Shown piece after piece: positions 49,970 through 57,245 of a stretch of 57,245 nucleotides of DNA. The DNA comes from Lacihabitans soyangensis (GTDB taxonomy: Bacteria; Bacteroidota; Bacteroidia; Cytophagales; Spirosomataceae). How positions within the stretch are numbered: position 1 is the stretch's first letter; each line of letters opens with the position of its first letter. The translations under genes were made by a program, and so were the position numbers. Under the pieces are notes generated by a model. That model had not been told where the DNA came from. It worked only from the letters and a program-made list of their open reading frames with translations, and did not search any database. The stretch covers positions 1 through 57,245 of the forward strand of contig NZ_RJUF01000016.1 in the NCBI RefSeq assembly GCF_024343775.1, written 5' to 3'.

Positions 49970-52549
49970 TTATTTCGGATCCAAAGCCATATCAATTCTG
50001 GCAATCAAATCTTGTAAATGATATTTACTCAACTTATCAGTCATTCTCACTGAGGCTGCTTTCATTTCATTTTTCAAATCGATCAATTGTCCTCTGGCGA
50101 TAGAAGGTAAATCCGTTTGTGCCAAATTCACCACTCTGGTACTAAAACCATAGGTTACACCCACAGGTACTGATCTTACCATGGCATTGCCTGGTTTCAA
50201 AAGTGCGGCTACTCTATCTACAAATACCTTCTGAATATTTCTTCTGTAGATATCTATGCTTGTTTTGGTTTTTAGTTCAGAGAAAATACCATTTCTCAGG
50301 TCGGTCATCATTTCGTCTAGGGTGTAATTACCTGCTCCAGCTGCACCACTTTCCATCAATCTTACGGCTCTGTCTCCTGCCAAAAGGCTCGAAAGCGTAG
50401 CATCTTGCATTGCTTTGATGGCTTCTACACCATTCTCAGGTTTGATTTTCGACAAAATGTTTTGGTCCATCATCCACAATGGCGTAGTAAACAACTGGGC
50501 ATTTAAAAACGCCACAGCATCTTTTTGTAGGGCCTTTGGAGTAATCTCAAACTGATTACCTTCCATATCATAGGTTTTTGGGCTGTCATAAATACCACCT
50601 ACGTTTTTGGTTACATGGCCCATGTATCTTCTGAATTGCCCCACCAAGTTCATGTACATTTCTTCCAATTCTTGGTAACTTTCACCATTCTCTTTGCTGT
50701 ATTCCATCAAGTTTGGCAAAATACGTTTTAGGTTTTTGATACCATATTCTGACGCTCTCATGGCATTGTCGCCGATGTCTTCTGTTTGATAACGAGGGTC
50801 ATACGGGCTGATTTCTGTTCCGAACCAAAGACGTCGGTTTTTGTAAGCCTCTTTGGTCATATCATTCAAGATTTTCTTTTCTTCGTCTTCGTCCTTGGCA
50901 TCAGCGAAATAGCTATAACCCCACTTGATCGCCCATTTGTCGTAGTCGCCGATACGAGGGAAGAAATGTTTCACGCCATCCTCTGGCTGAGCTACGTAAT
51001 TAAATCTTGCGTAGTCCATGATAGAGGAAGTATGACCGTTTTTCTCTTGAAATGCTGGGTCTCTGAGTTTTTCTACGGGTGTTGCTGAGGAGGCACCCAT
51101 GTTGTGACGAAGACCTAATGTATGGCCTACTTCGTGCGATGACACAAAACGAATCAGCTCACCCATCAAATTATCATCAAATTTTTTCTTTCTAGCGGCA
51201 GGGTCTGCAGCTGCAGTTTGAATCAAATACCAGTTTCTCAACAGGCTCATAATATTGTGATACCAACCAATATGACTCTCAAGAATCTCACCAGAGCGTG
51301 GGTCGTGGACGTTTGGTCCGTATGCGTTTTGAATATCTGCCGCAAAGTATCGCACTACAGAGAATCTTGCGTCCTCCAAACTCATAGTAGTATCGTTTTC
51401 TGGCCAATATTCACCTCTGATGGCGTTTTTCCAACCTGCGGCTTCGTATGCTGGCTGCCAGTCGTCTATACCTGCTTTTATGTATTTTCTCCATTTCTCA
51501 GGAGTTGCAGGGTCTATATAATAAACGATTGGTTTTTTAGGTTCGATCAATTCTCCTCGTTTTTGTCTTTCTGCATCTTCTTTAGACTTAGGCTCAAGTC
51601 TCCATCTAACCGCAAAAACGTCTTCGTCAGCCTTGTGAGATTCTTCTTCAAAAACACCATAGCCGTTTGCAAAGTAACCTACGCGTGCATCGAATGTTCT
51701 TTTTCGCATTGGTACTTTTGGTAGCAATATCATAGATGTATTAAACTCCATGGTGATTACGCCTGCATCTAATGCTGCTGGCAAATTAGTACCAATCTGT
51801 GGAACAGGTGTCAGCGATATACGCGGTGGCGTAGTCGAGAAGGTTTTGACCGTCCTGATCTCTGTATTTATTGGATACGATTTGATTTTTTGAATGTATG
51901 ACCTGTCTTTTTGGAAGGCCACAATATTCAAAATCTGTTTGTCAATAGAGCCCAATGAGAATGTTTGGATGTCAGAATCAAAGGTGCTGGTTACGTCAAT
52001 TACATATCCCAGGGCAACTTTTCCTGCTGAATCTTTTTTGATTGCTTTGATTTCAAAATTGCCAATAATTGGGTCGGCACTTGAATTTTTTACAGCCAGA
52101 GCCATAGGTTTTGAGCTATCTGGCGACATAATCACTTTTGTAATTGATCTCAACAAAATGTTGTTGTTGATGCCTTTTTCCCACTTCACAACCTGACGAT
52201 TTACTTCTTCGCCACCAAAAATTCCACCACCAGCTGGAGTTTTGGAATATCTGGTGATAGACATGATTTCCCTTTCAAGTAAAGAATCCGGGATTTCGAA
52301 AAGGTATTTGTCATCCATTTTATGGACGGTCATAAGCCCTCTTTGCGTCACGGCGGTGCTATCAATTACTTCTTTGTAAGGTTTTGGCCCTTTTTTGGGT
52401 GCCTCTGGTTTTTTAGGCGGTTCTGGTTTTTTCGGAGTCTCGGCTACCGCAGGTTTGGCTTCTTCAGCCTTTTTTTTCTTTTGAGCATTTGCTCCAAAGC
52501 TAACACCCACAAACAGAGCCAATAGCAATGTAAAGAGCTTTTTTGTCAT
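49970..52549 (-). CDS. Zinc metalloprotease with DUF5117/DUF5118-type domains
   Basis: An 859-residue exported protein. A signal peptide is followed by a low-complexity Lys/Pro/Glu linker (PKKPEPPKKPEAPKKGPKP), the DUF5118/DUF5117-like N-terminal part (RGLMTVHKMDDKYLFEIPDS to about 300), and a zincin domain with HEVGHTLGLRHNMGAS around residues 468-483. That is the HExGHxLGLRH form of the metzincin site. Such proteins are common in Bacteroidota and probably act in the periplasm or outside. Substrate unknown. Own terminator; divergent from the stress operon. Confidence 0.9.
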   Translation of the reverse strand: MTKKLFTLLLALFVGVSFGANAQKKKKAEEAKPAVAETPKKPEPPKKPEAPKKGPKPYKEVIDSTAVTQRGLMTVHKMDDKYLFEIPDSLLEREIMSITRYSKTPAGGGIFGGEEVNRQVVKWEKGINNNILLRSITKVIMSPDSSKPMALAVKNSSADPIIGNFEIKAIKKDSAGKVALGYVIDVTSTFDSDIQTFSLGSIDKQILNIVAFQKDRSYIQKIKSYPINTEIRTVKTFSTTPPRISLTPVPQIGTNLPAALDAGVITMEFNTSMILLPKVPMRKRTFDARVGYFANGYGVFEEESHKADEDVFAVRWRLEPKSKEDAERQKRGELIEPKKPIVYYIDPATPEKWRKYIKAGIDDWQPAYEAAGWKNAIRGEYWPENDTTMSLEDARFSVVRYFAADIQNAYGPNVHDPRSGEILESHIGWYHNIMSLLRNWYLIQTAAADPAARKKKFDDNLMGELIRFVSSHEVGHTLGLRHNMGASSATPVEKLRDPAFQEKNGHTSSIMDYARFNYVAQPEDGVKHFFPRIGDYDKWAIKWGYSYFADAKDEDEEKKILNDMTKEAYKNRRLWFGTEISPYDPRYQTEDIGDNAMRASEYGIKNLKRILPNLMEYSKENGESYQELEEMYMNLVGQFRRYMGHVTKNVGGIYDSPKTYDMEGNQFEITPKALQKDAVAFLNAQLFTTPLWMMDQNILSKIKPENGVEAIKAMQDATLSSLLAGDRAVRLMESGAAGAGNYTLDEMMTDLRNGIFSELKTKTSIDIYRRNIQKVFVDRVAALLKPGNAMVRSVPVGVTYGFSTRVVNLAQTDLPSIARGQLIDLKNEMKAASVRMTDKLSKYHLQDLIARIDMALDPK

Positions 52550-52801
52550 AATTTAAGAGTTTGTTTTAATAATTAATAGTTTGTTTAAATTTTCAGTTGT
52601 TGCATAATAAAGATACCAAAGGTAAAAAAATATTGGAATTAGTAATGCCATAAATGTTATCGAGGGATGAAATTCGTAGATGAATGGCTCTCATCAAAAC
52701 AACAAGTGTCGGTTCATTTGTTTTAAAATTGTTGAATTTTATTTGGGATTGAATATTTTTGGCCAGACTTTGTTGATTACTGGCAATTTTAATTTCCATT
52801 C

Positions 52802-52887
52802 ACCGACAAAAACCACTCATTTATCGGTAAAAGTTTGAACACTCACCGAATTCCTGTTTTCTTTGGGTAATGAACCCTATAATTTTG
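52802..52887 (+). promoter_or_regulatory. Candidate control region of the LiaF-like/LytSR operon
   Basis: Three ACCGA words are spaced about 21-22 bp (802-806, 824-828 inverted, 845-849 of the 52.8 kb block). A TAATTTTG box (52880-52887) matching TAnnTTTG lies 22 bp before the first ATG. Regular two-turn spacing suits a dimeric regulator such as LytTR. The remainder of 52550-52801 shows no supported gene. Confidence 0.4.
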
Positions 52888-52908
52888 AAGCATTAAAACA
52901 AACAAATT

Positions 52909-53619
52909 ATGAACAACAATAACAAAAACGCTGTATTCTTCTGGTCGATACTCTTAGTTTCTATCGGCGGACTTTTTTTACTTCGAAATTTCGGAATGCT
53001 GAATTTTAGTTTTCCGGTTAAGATTATCAGCTGGAGACTGATTCCACTTATTATCGGTATCAATGCCTTTCTTAAGGGTAAAAACATGGAGGGTATTATT
53101 GCCACCACCATTGCTGTGGTTTTCTACATTCCTGATTTTCTGACTGTTTCCGAAAGGTCAACTTATTTTAAACTTTGGCCATTGCTATTGGTCGGATTAG
53201 GTGGGCTTATTCTTTACAAGTATTTCAACCCGAAATTTGACATGCCCAAACGTCAAATGAAACCCGATGGAACTGATTATGAATATTTAAACGAGTCTAA
53301 TATTATGGCTGGCACAAACAAAAAGGTATTCTCTAAAAACTTCGAAGGAGGTCAAATAAACTGTGTGATGGGAGGAGCCCAAATAGACCTTACCGAGGCT
53401 GATTTGGCCGAAAAATCGGGCTTGAATGTATTTATATTGATGGGCGGCTTGGAACTCCGTGTACCGAAGGAATGGAACGTGCAGATAGATGTTCTGCCAA
53501 TAATGGGTGGTGTAGAGGATCAAATCACGAAGTTTCCTGATTCGGTGGTCAACAAAGAGAAGAGGTTTTTCCTTACCGGAAATGTAGTGATGGGCGGGGT
53601 GGAGATAAAGAGATATTGA
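52909..53619 (+). CDS. LiaF-like membrane stress protein
   Basis: A 236-residue protein with three to four transmembrane helices in the N-terminal half (SILLVSIGGLFLLRNFG; IIGINAFLKG; LLLVGLGGLILYKYF). Its C-terminal beta-helix domain is like the LiaF/DUF2154 C-terminus, with recurring MGG words (NCVMGGAQIDLT, FILMGGLELRVPKEW, PIMGGVED, VVMGGVEIKRY). In Firmicutes LiaF modulates the LiaRS envelope-stress system. Here a LytS-type kinase follows. A second copy of the C-terminal domain is the next gene. Confidence 0.85.
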   Translation: MNNNNKNAVFFWSILLVSIGGLFLLRNFGMLNFSFPVKIISWRLIPLIIGINAFLKGKNMEGIIATTIAVVFYIPDFLTVSERSTYFKLWPLLLVGLGGLILYKYFNPKFDMPKRQMKPDGTDYEYLNESNIMAGTNKKVFSKNFEGGQINCVMGGAQIDLTEADLAEKSGLNVFILMGGLELRVPKEWNVQIDVLPIMGGVEDQITKFPDSVVNKEKRFFLTGNVVMGGVEIKRY

Positions 53620-53656
53620 TAAATTTTTTAAATTAGATCTTAAAATAAATATTAAA

Positions 53657-54127
53657 ATGGACAGCAAAAAAACCTTTATTAAGTACTTCGTAATCGTTTT
53701 GGTGATAATTGGTGGCTTGGGTGTTTTGGGTAAACTTCAAGACAGGGTAGCCAATGATGATGAGTCAGACAATGGCAAAAGTCGCAATGACTTCTTTGAG
53801 ATAAATAATTTTATGGGTGGAACCAAAAAAGAGTACAATTACAAAGAATTCAAAGGTGGAATTATCAATTGTGTGATGGGCGGAACTGAAATAGATCTCA
53901 CAAACGCCGAAATTAAAAGTGGTGCATCCATCGATGTATTTCTGATGATGGGTGGTGCAAAAATTAAAGTACCGAAGGACTGGAGCGTGGTACTAGACAC
54001 AGACAATATTATGGGTGATTCTAAAGATCACAATGCCGAAGATGAGGATGTAGCACAGGATAATGGCAAGGTCCTTAAAATAAAAGGAACGGTGTTGATG
54101 GGTGGCTTAGAAGTTAAGAGATACTAA
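53657..54127 (+). CDS. Second LiaF-like C-terminal-domain protein
   Basis: A 156-residue protein with one N-terminal membrane helix (FVIVLVIIGGLGVLGKL) and one LiaF-like beta-helix domain that repeats the same words (NNFMGGTKKEYN, NCVMGGTEIDLT, FLMMGGAKIKVPKDW, VLMGGLEVKRY). It is a tandem paralogue of the upstream gene without the multi-pass part. It is followed after 12 bp by the kinase gene, so the two LiaF-like proteins likely act on the kinase. Role inferred by context. Confidence 0.8.
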   Translation: MDSKKTFIKYFVIVLVIIGGLGVLGKLQDRVANDDESDNGKSRNDFFEINNFMGGTKKEYNYKEFKGGIINCVMGGTEIDLTNAEIKSGASIDVFLMMGGAKIKVPKDWSVVLDTDNIMGDSKDHNAEDEDVAQDNGKVLKIKGTVLMGGLEVKRY

Positions 54128-54139
54128 GAAAAGCGAATA

Positions 54140-55186
54140 ATGCAAAATCCGATACTGAGTGGTAGAAAGAAGCTGGTAAGATATTTTACTATCTGGATAA
54201 CCTTGGGTATACTTTTCTTTTTCGTGATGTCGTATTTTGTGCCAGTTGAGAGAGATTTCCTTGCGGTAGACATCATTATGCAGAATTTTATAATGGCTTG
54301 TTTAATGATAGGCATGTGGTATCCCATCAATTTTATGTCGTGGGAAAGTCAAAAGCTTTCCTACCTCATTTTCAATCACTTGCTCATGTTTTTGCTTTTT
54401 GCATTTTCTTGGGTTTCGCTAACACATCTTTTTCTGAGGTTAATTTTTCCTGGACAACATATCAACGATTACATTTCAGGTTCGGTGGCGTTCAAAATCC
54501 CGTTTTGCTTTTTTGCTTATATTGTTTTTGTGATTTCTATTTATTTGCTCAAATATTATAATTCTTACATCGAAAAAAAAGAAATAGAAAGTCGCTTGAG
54601 CGAGTCAATTCAGGAAGCCGAGCTCACTTTGTTGAGAAACCAAATGAATCCGCATTTTATATTCAATAGCCTCAATAGCATCAGTTCACTGACTATCATT
54701 GATCCCGATAAAGCTCATGATATGGTAATAAAACTTTCGGATTTTTTGAGATATACTGTGGGTTATGGACAAATGCAGAAAGTGCCATTAAAGAAAGAAT
54801 TGGAAATGTGTGAGGCTTATTTGGACATAGAAAAAATACGTTTTGGTGAAAAAATAAATGTAGAAATGCAGGTTGCCGTGGAGGCTCTCGAAATAGAAGT
54901 GCCCAGTATGCTTTTGCAGACACTTTTTGAAAACGCCATAAAACATGGCATATATAACTCACTCAACCCCGAAAGAATACTTTTTAAAGCTAGAGTAGAA
55001 GAAAACCGATTGGAACTTATAATGGAAAATACTTTTGACTTAGATGGTGGTAAAAAAGTAGGTACCAAAACAGGCCTAAAAAACATAAAAGAAAGGCTGA
55101 GGTTGATGTATAAAAACTTGGCGATCTTCGAAAATCAAGTGTTAGACAACAAGTTTGTGGTTTGGATAAATATTCCAGTAAATTGA
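54140..55186 (+). CDS. LytS-like sensor histidine kinase
   Basis: A 348-residue kinase: four N-terminal transmembrane helices (about 14-35, 45-65, 75-100, 118-138), a coiled linker, and His_kinase plus HATPase_c. The phospho-acceptor is His172 in LLRNQMNPHFIFNSLNSI, and NAIKHGIYNSL is the N-box. It lacks a separate input domain, so sensing is likely through the membrane helices or the LiaF-like partners. It pairs with the LytTR regulator downstream. Confidence 0.92.
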   Translation: MQNPILSGRKKLVRYFTIWITLGILFFFVMSYFVPVERDFLAVDIIMQNFIMACLMIGMWYPINFMSWESQKLSYLIFNHLLMFLLFAFSWVSLTHLFLRLIFPGQHINDYISGSVAFKIPFCFFAYIVFVISIYLLKYYNSYIEKKEIESRLSESIQEAELTLLRNQMNPHFIFNSLNSISSLTIIDPDKAHDMVIKLSDFLRYTVGYGQMQKVPLKKELEMCEAYLDIEKIRFGEKINVEMQVAVEALEIEVPSMLLQTLFENAIKHGIYNSLNPERILFKARVEENRLELIMENTFDLDGGKKVGTKTGLKNIKERLRLMYKNLAIFENQVLDNKFVVWINIPVN

Positions 55187-55189
55187 AAC

Positions 55190-55238
55190 AACCGCAAAAA
55201 AAATATAGCCTTTGCGACATGGCGACTTTGCGGTTTTT
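55190..55238 (+). repeat. Hairpin/CGCAAAG repeat between kinase and regulator
   Basis: AACCGCAAA (55190-55198) pairs perfectly with TTTGCGGTT (55227-55235), followed by Ts. The loop has CTTTGCGACATGGCGACTTT, a CGCAAAG-type spacer repeat. The structure could act as a weak terminator or processing site in the kinase-regulator message. Confidence 0.55.
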
Positions 55239-55253
55239 AAAAAAGTATAGAAA

Positions 55254-56000
55254 ATGAAAATCAAGACATTATTAATAGACGACGAAGCCTTGGCTCGCAC
55301 TTTGGTGCAAAATTTCATCAAAGTCGATCCTGATTTTGAGGTGGTAGGAGAGGCTGGAGATGGTTTCGAAGCAATGAAGAAAATCACGGAATTACAGCCT
55401 GATTTGATTTTTTTGGACATACAAATGCCTAAGCTAACTGGGCTTGAGTTGCTCGAGCTTTTGCCGAATCCGCCAATTGTCGTTTTTTCTACGGCTTATG
55501 ATCAATATGCCATTGAAGCCTTTGAAAAAAATGCTGTGGATTATCTTTTGAAGCCTTTTTCAAGAGATAGATTCCAGAAGGCTTTACAAAAAGTTAAGGA
55601 AAAAATAGAGGCCAAAGTAGATACTAAAGAAGAAATCAAGAATCTGCTGGCCACTCCGCCACATCCCGACAAAGCCTTGGACAGAATCGTGATAAAGGAT
55701 GGAGCAAAGATAGAAATGGTGCCCTTTCAGGATATTACTCACCTCGAAACCTACGGCGATTATGTGTGGATTTACACCGAGAAAGCCAAGTTTTTGAAAC
55801 AAAAAACCATGAAGGAGTTTGAGGAATTGTTGCCATCAACATTTTTGAGAGTTCACCGCTCATTTTTGGTCAATGTGGCATTTATTCAAAAGCTAGAGCT
55901 TTACGAGAAATCTTCATATCAACTTCTCCTAAAAAGCGGAGCCAAAGTAAGCGTAAGTAAAAACGGATACAAAGAATTGAAAGAGACTTTGGGTTGGTGA
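55254..56000 (+). CDS. LytTR-type response regulator
   Basis: A 248-residue regulator with a receiver domain (phospho-acceptor Asp55 in LIFLDIQMPK; Lys100 in DYLLKPF). The LytTR DNA-binding domain follows (about 150-245): MVPFQDITHLETYGDYVWIYTE, LPSTFLRVHRSFLVNVAFI, and SVSKNGYKELKE. It lies 67 bp after the kinase, with a hairpin repeat between. It probably controls this operon and other envelope genes. Confidence 0.93.
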   Translation: MKIKTLLIDDEALARTLVQNFIKVDPDFEVVGEAGDGFEAMKKITELQPDLIFLDIQMPKLTGLELLELLPNPPIVVFSTAYDQYAIEAFEKNAVDYLLKPFSRDRFQKALQKVKEKIEAKVDTKEEIKNLLATPPHPDKALDRIVIKDGAKIEMVPFQDITHLETYGDYVWIYTEKAKFLKQKTMKEFEELLPSTFLRVHRSFLVNVAFIQKLELYEKSSYQLLLKSGAKVSVSKNGYKELKETLGW

Positions 56001-56480
56001 TTTTAGTTTGAACCGCCAAGGCGGGAGGACGCTAAGTTTTTCTTTAGAATTCTCTGTGAAACTCTGCTAACCGGTACGAAAGTAAAACTCTGTGTATCTC
56101 TGTAGTGGAAATTAAGTAGTTATAAATCAAGATTTTATGATTTTAGTAAAACGAATTCAGGCCTTTTGTTGCAGATGTTATTTTTTTAACGAAGGTCTTG
56201 GTTTTACTTTTTGACTTGTTCTCTCGTATGAGTTTTCTAAAAGCATGTCACTTTTTTCTTTCCAAGGTACAGACATGTCTGAAGAATCTACGTCAATTAG
56301 TTCTTTAAGTAATCCTATAGTTTTAAGATTTAAAATATTTATGAATAATGTTTTTTGCTGCCTGATTTATTTATACAATACTTTAGCTCAATTTTTTGCC
56401 TTTTAATAGTACTCTAGAAAATTTCGATTAATAAGTAGGTACAATTTTTGATTCCAATCCCATAAATCCAAGTTGTTTAA
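56001..56480. other. 480-bp spacer with degenerate repeats, no supported gene
   Basis: Near 56010 the words ACCGCCAAGGCGGGAGGACG belong to the CGCAAAG repeat type. Around 56050-56105 degenerate CTCTGTG words (CTCTGTGAAACTCTGC, ACTCTGTGTATCTCTG) repeat, another Bacteroidota spacer repeat. A 53-codon frame at 56245-56406 (starting MSLFSFQGTDMSEE) has no support beyond being open. Nothing else is seen. Confidence 0.6.
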
Positions 56481-56762
56481 ATGAAATATTACCTAAGGTT
56501 ATTTATATGTACTAACTTATTATCAGTTACTGCCTTTTTGGTATTCGGAGGAAATTTTAATGAGCCATTTGGTGAATTTACCTATCTTTTTATTTTTTTG
56601 TCTCCCATTTGTTTAGCAGTTGTATTTTATTTACTATTACTAAATTCTTATTTTTCAAAAATAGCCTTATCGAGATTTGTTAAAGAAATCTATATTTTTC
56701 TCTTAGCATTTTTGTTTTTTTTAGTTCTTAATTTTATTGATATAACCCGTTGTGCGGTTTAA
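56481..56762 (+). CDS. Membrane protein, probably truncated by the IS982-type element
   Basis: A 93-residue protein with about three transmembrane helices (LFICTNLLSVTAFLVF; YLFIFLSPICLAVVFYLLLL; IYIFLLAFLFFLVLNFI). No family recognised. Its last five residues (TRCAV) and stop read out of ACCCGTTGTGCGGTTTAA, which I infer to be the left end of the adjacent IS element. The true gene was therefore probably longer. AT-rich codon use, no obvious operon. Confidence 0.5.
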   Translation: MKYYLRLFICTNLLSVTAFLVFGGNFNEPFGEFTYLFIFLSPICLAVVFYLLLLNSYFSKIALSRFVKEIYIFLLAFLFFLVLNFIDITRCAV

Positions 56763-57245
56763 ATAAATAGAAAAAGGTTGTACATATAACTGAAATTCAG
56801 TAACTTAAAGAAATAACGACAAATCTTTAATATGTACAACCTGAAAGCAAATTACGACAAAATATTGCCAATAGTCAAGTTGGCCTTGAATGAATTTTTA
56901 TTACCTGATGGTAATTTTAAGACTTACAAGAATAAGCCAAAATGGTCTGATATTGAGGTAGTTACACTATCCATTTTAGCTGAAACTATTAGCTTGGATT
57001 CTGAAAATTGGATGTTTTCAAAATTGAACAATGATTTATTGATGATATTTTCCGAGTTGATAGATAGATCAAATTATAATCGTAGAAAAAGGAGGTTAAG
57101 TGGGTATATAAATTCTATTTCTGAATGGGTGGCTCAGCAGATTGATGGTGAAAATAGGAAAGTAATTTTAGACTCAATTCCACTTCAAATTTGCATGAAT
57201 CCAAGAATTCTTAGAAGTAAAATTTGCAAGGACGATAACAATGTA
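56745..57245 (+). mobile_element. Left part of an IS982-family insertion sequence
   Basis: The IS982-type transposase begins at 56832. A plausible left end is ACCCGTTGTGCGGTTT at 56745, 87 bp before it; this is inferred because the right end lies outside the window. Within the leader, AGGTTGTACATAT (56775-56787) and ATATGTACAACCT (56830-56842) form a perfect 13-bp inverted repeat. Confidence 0.55.
56832..57245 (+). CDS. IS982-family transposase, N-terminal part (cut by the window end)
   Basis: 138 codons from ATG 56832 to the right edge, open throughout. The N-terminal helical region reads MYNLKANYDKILPIVKLALN, then IEVVTLSILAETISLDSE and YNRRKRRLSGYINSISEW. VILDSIPLQICMNPRILRSK carries the first catalytic Asp of the DDE/RNase-H domain and the typical DS-P--C---R of IS982 transposases. 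The start codon lies inside the right arm of the leader's inverted repeat. Confidence 0.85.
   Translation, partial: MYNLKANYDKILPIVKLALNEFLLPDGNFKTYKNKPKWSDIEVVTLSILAETISLDSENWMFSKLNNDLLMIFSELIDRSNYNRRKRRLSGYINSISEWVAQQIDGENRKVILDSIPLQICMNPRILRSKICKDDNNV

Noticed and set aside
52593-52799. 68-codon minus-strand frame upstream of the metalloprotease
   Set aside because: Sits in the control region between divergent genes with no family features.

Overview
The window looks like chromosomal DNA from a Bacteroidota bacterium, most likely a member of the Cytophagales. I do not name a genus. The signs are: AT-rich spacers with few Shine-Dalgarno sites; TAnnTTTG-type promoter boxes; many small lipoproteins with Bacteroidota-style signals; PD40/OmpA, DUF5916, DUF2490 and DUF5117-type envelope proteins; LytS/LytTR two-component signalling; long-form PurL; MenD; and the palindromic spacer repeats common in this phylum. 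No rRNA, tRNA or CRISPR array was seen.

Layout. 1-4.7 kb (minus strand): a 3' fragment of a second NamZ-like gene, REP-type hairpins, a lipoprotein, a complete DUF1343/NamZ gene, and a run of small genes (lipoprotein, two DUF1801, a VOC protein, SRPBCC). 4.9-8.6 kb: purL, carrying an in-frame copy of a spacer repeat. 8.8-11.3 kb: a four-gene unit with a VTC-like polyphosphate-polymerase domain, DUF4956, DUF2490 and a 26-residue-repeat secreted protein. 11.4-25.9 kb: mostly housekeeping and envelope genes (class V aminotransferase, DUF5916, slyD-like, DUF1295/DUF2177, PD40-OmpA, hemE, thioredoxin, ilvE, S41 protease, menD, LolA-like). 26-34 kb: membrane protein, tgt, GT2, LptF/G-type permease, ppnP, amidohydrolase, aldehyde dehydrogenase. 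34.1-36.6 kb: an ECF-like sigma factor with a small membrane partner, a cytochrome c, and an operon of two small proteins plus Hsp20. 37.3-46.2 kb: GMC oxidoreductase, esterase, PhyH-ADH pair divergent from an AraC regulator, a Tat-exported phospholipase C and a UPF0173 hydrolase. 46.2-49.7 kb: an accessory island with hipBA, vapBC, a decayed DUF4348-like pseudogene and an orphan SUKH/Smi1 protein. 50-56 kb: a DUF5117-type metalloprotease, then a LiaF-like/LytS/LytTR envelope-stress operon. The right edge holds the start of an IS982-family element.

The strongest new signals are regulatory. (1) The sigma gene and the hsp20 operon share the same two-part promoter, TTAAAGTAAAA-N12-CGTCTTC, each 26 bp from its ATG, which suggests an autoregulated sigma factor controlling a small envelope/heat-shock regulon. 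(2) Three operator-like sites, TGTYG-N8-CRACA, precede hipBA with the same 5-8-5 geometry as the known E. coli HipB operators. Other points of interest are the repeat inside purL, a Tgt without its zinc cysteines, minisatellites that touch genes, and the VTC/DUF4956 unit.
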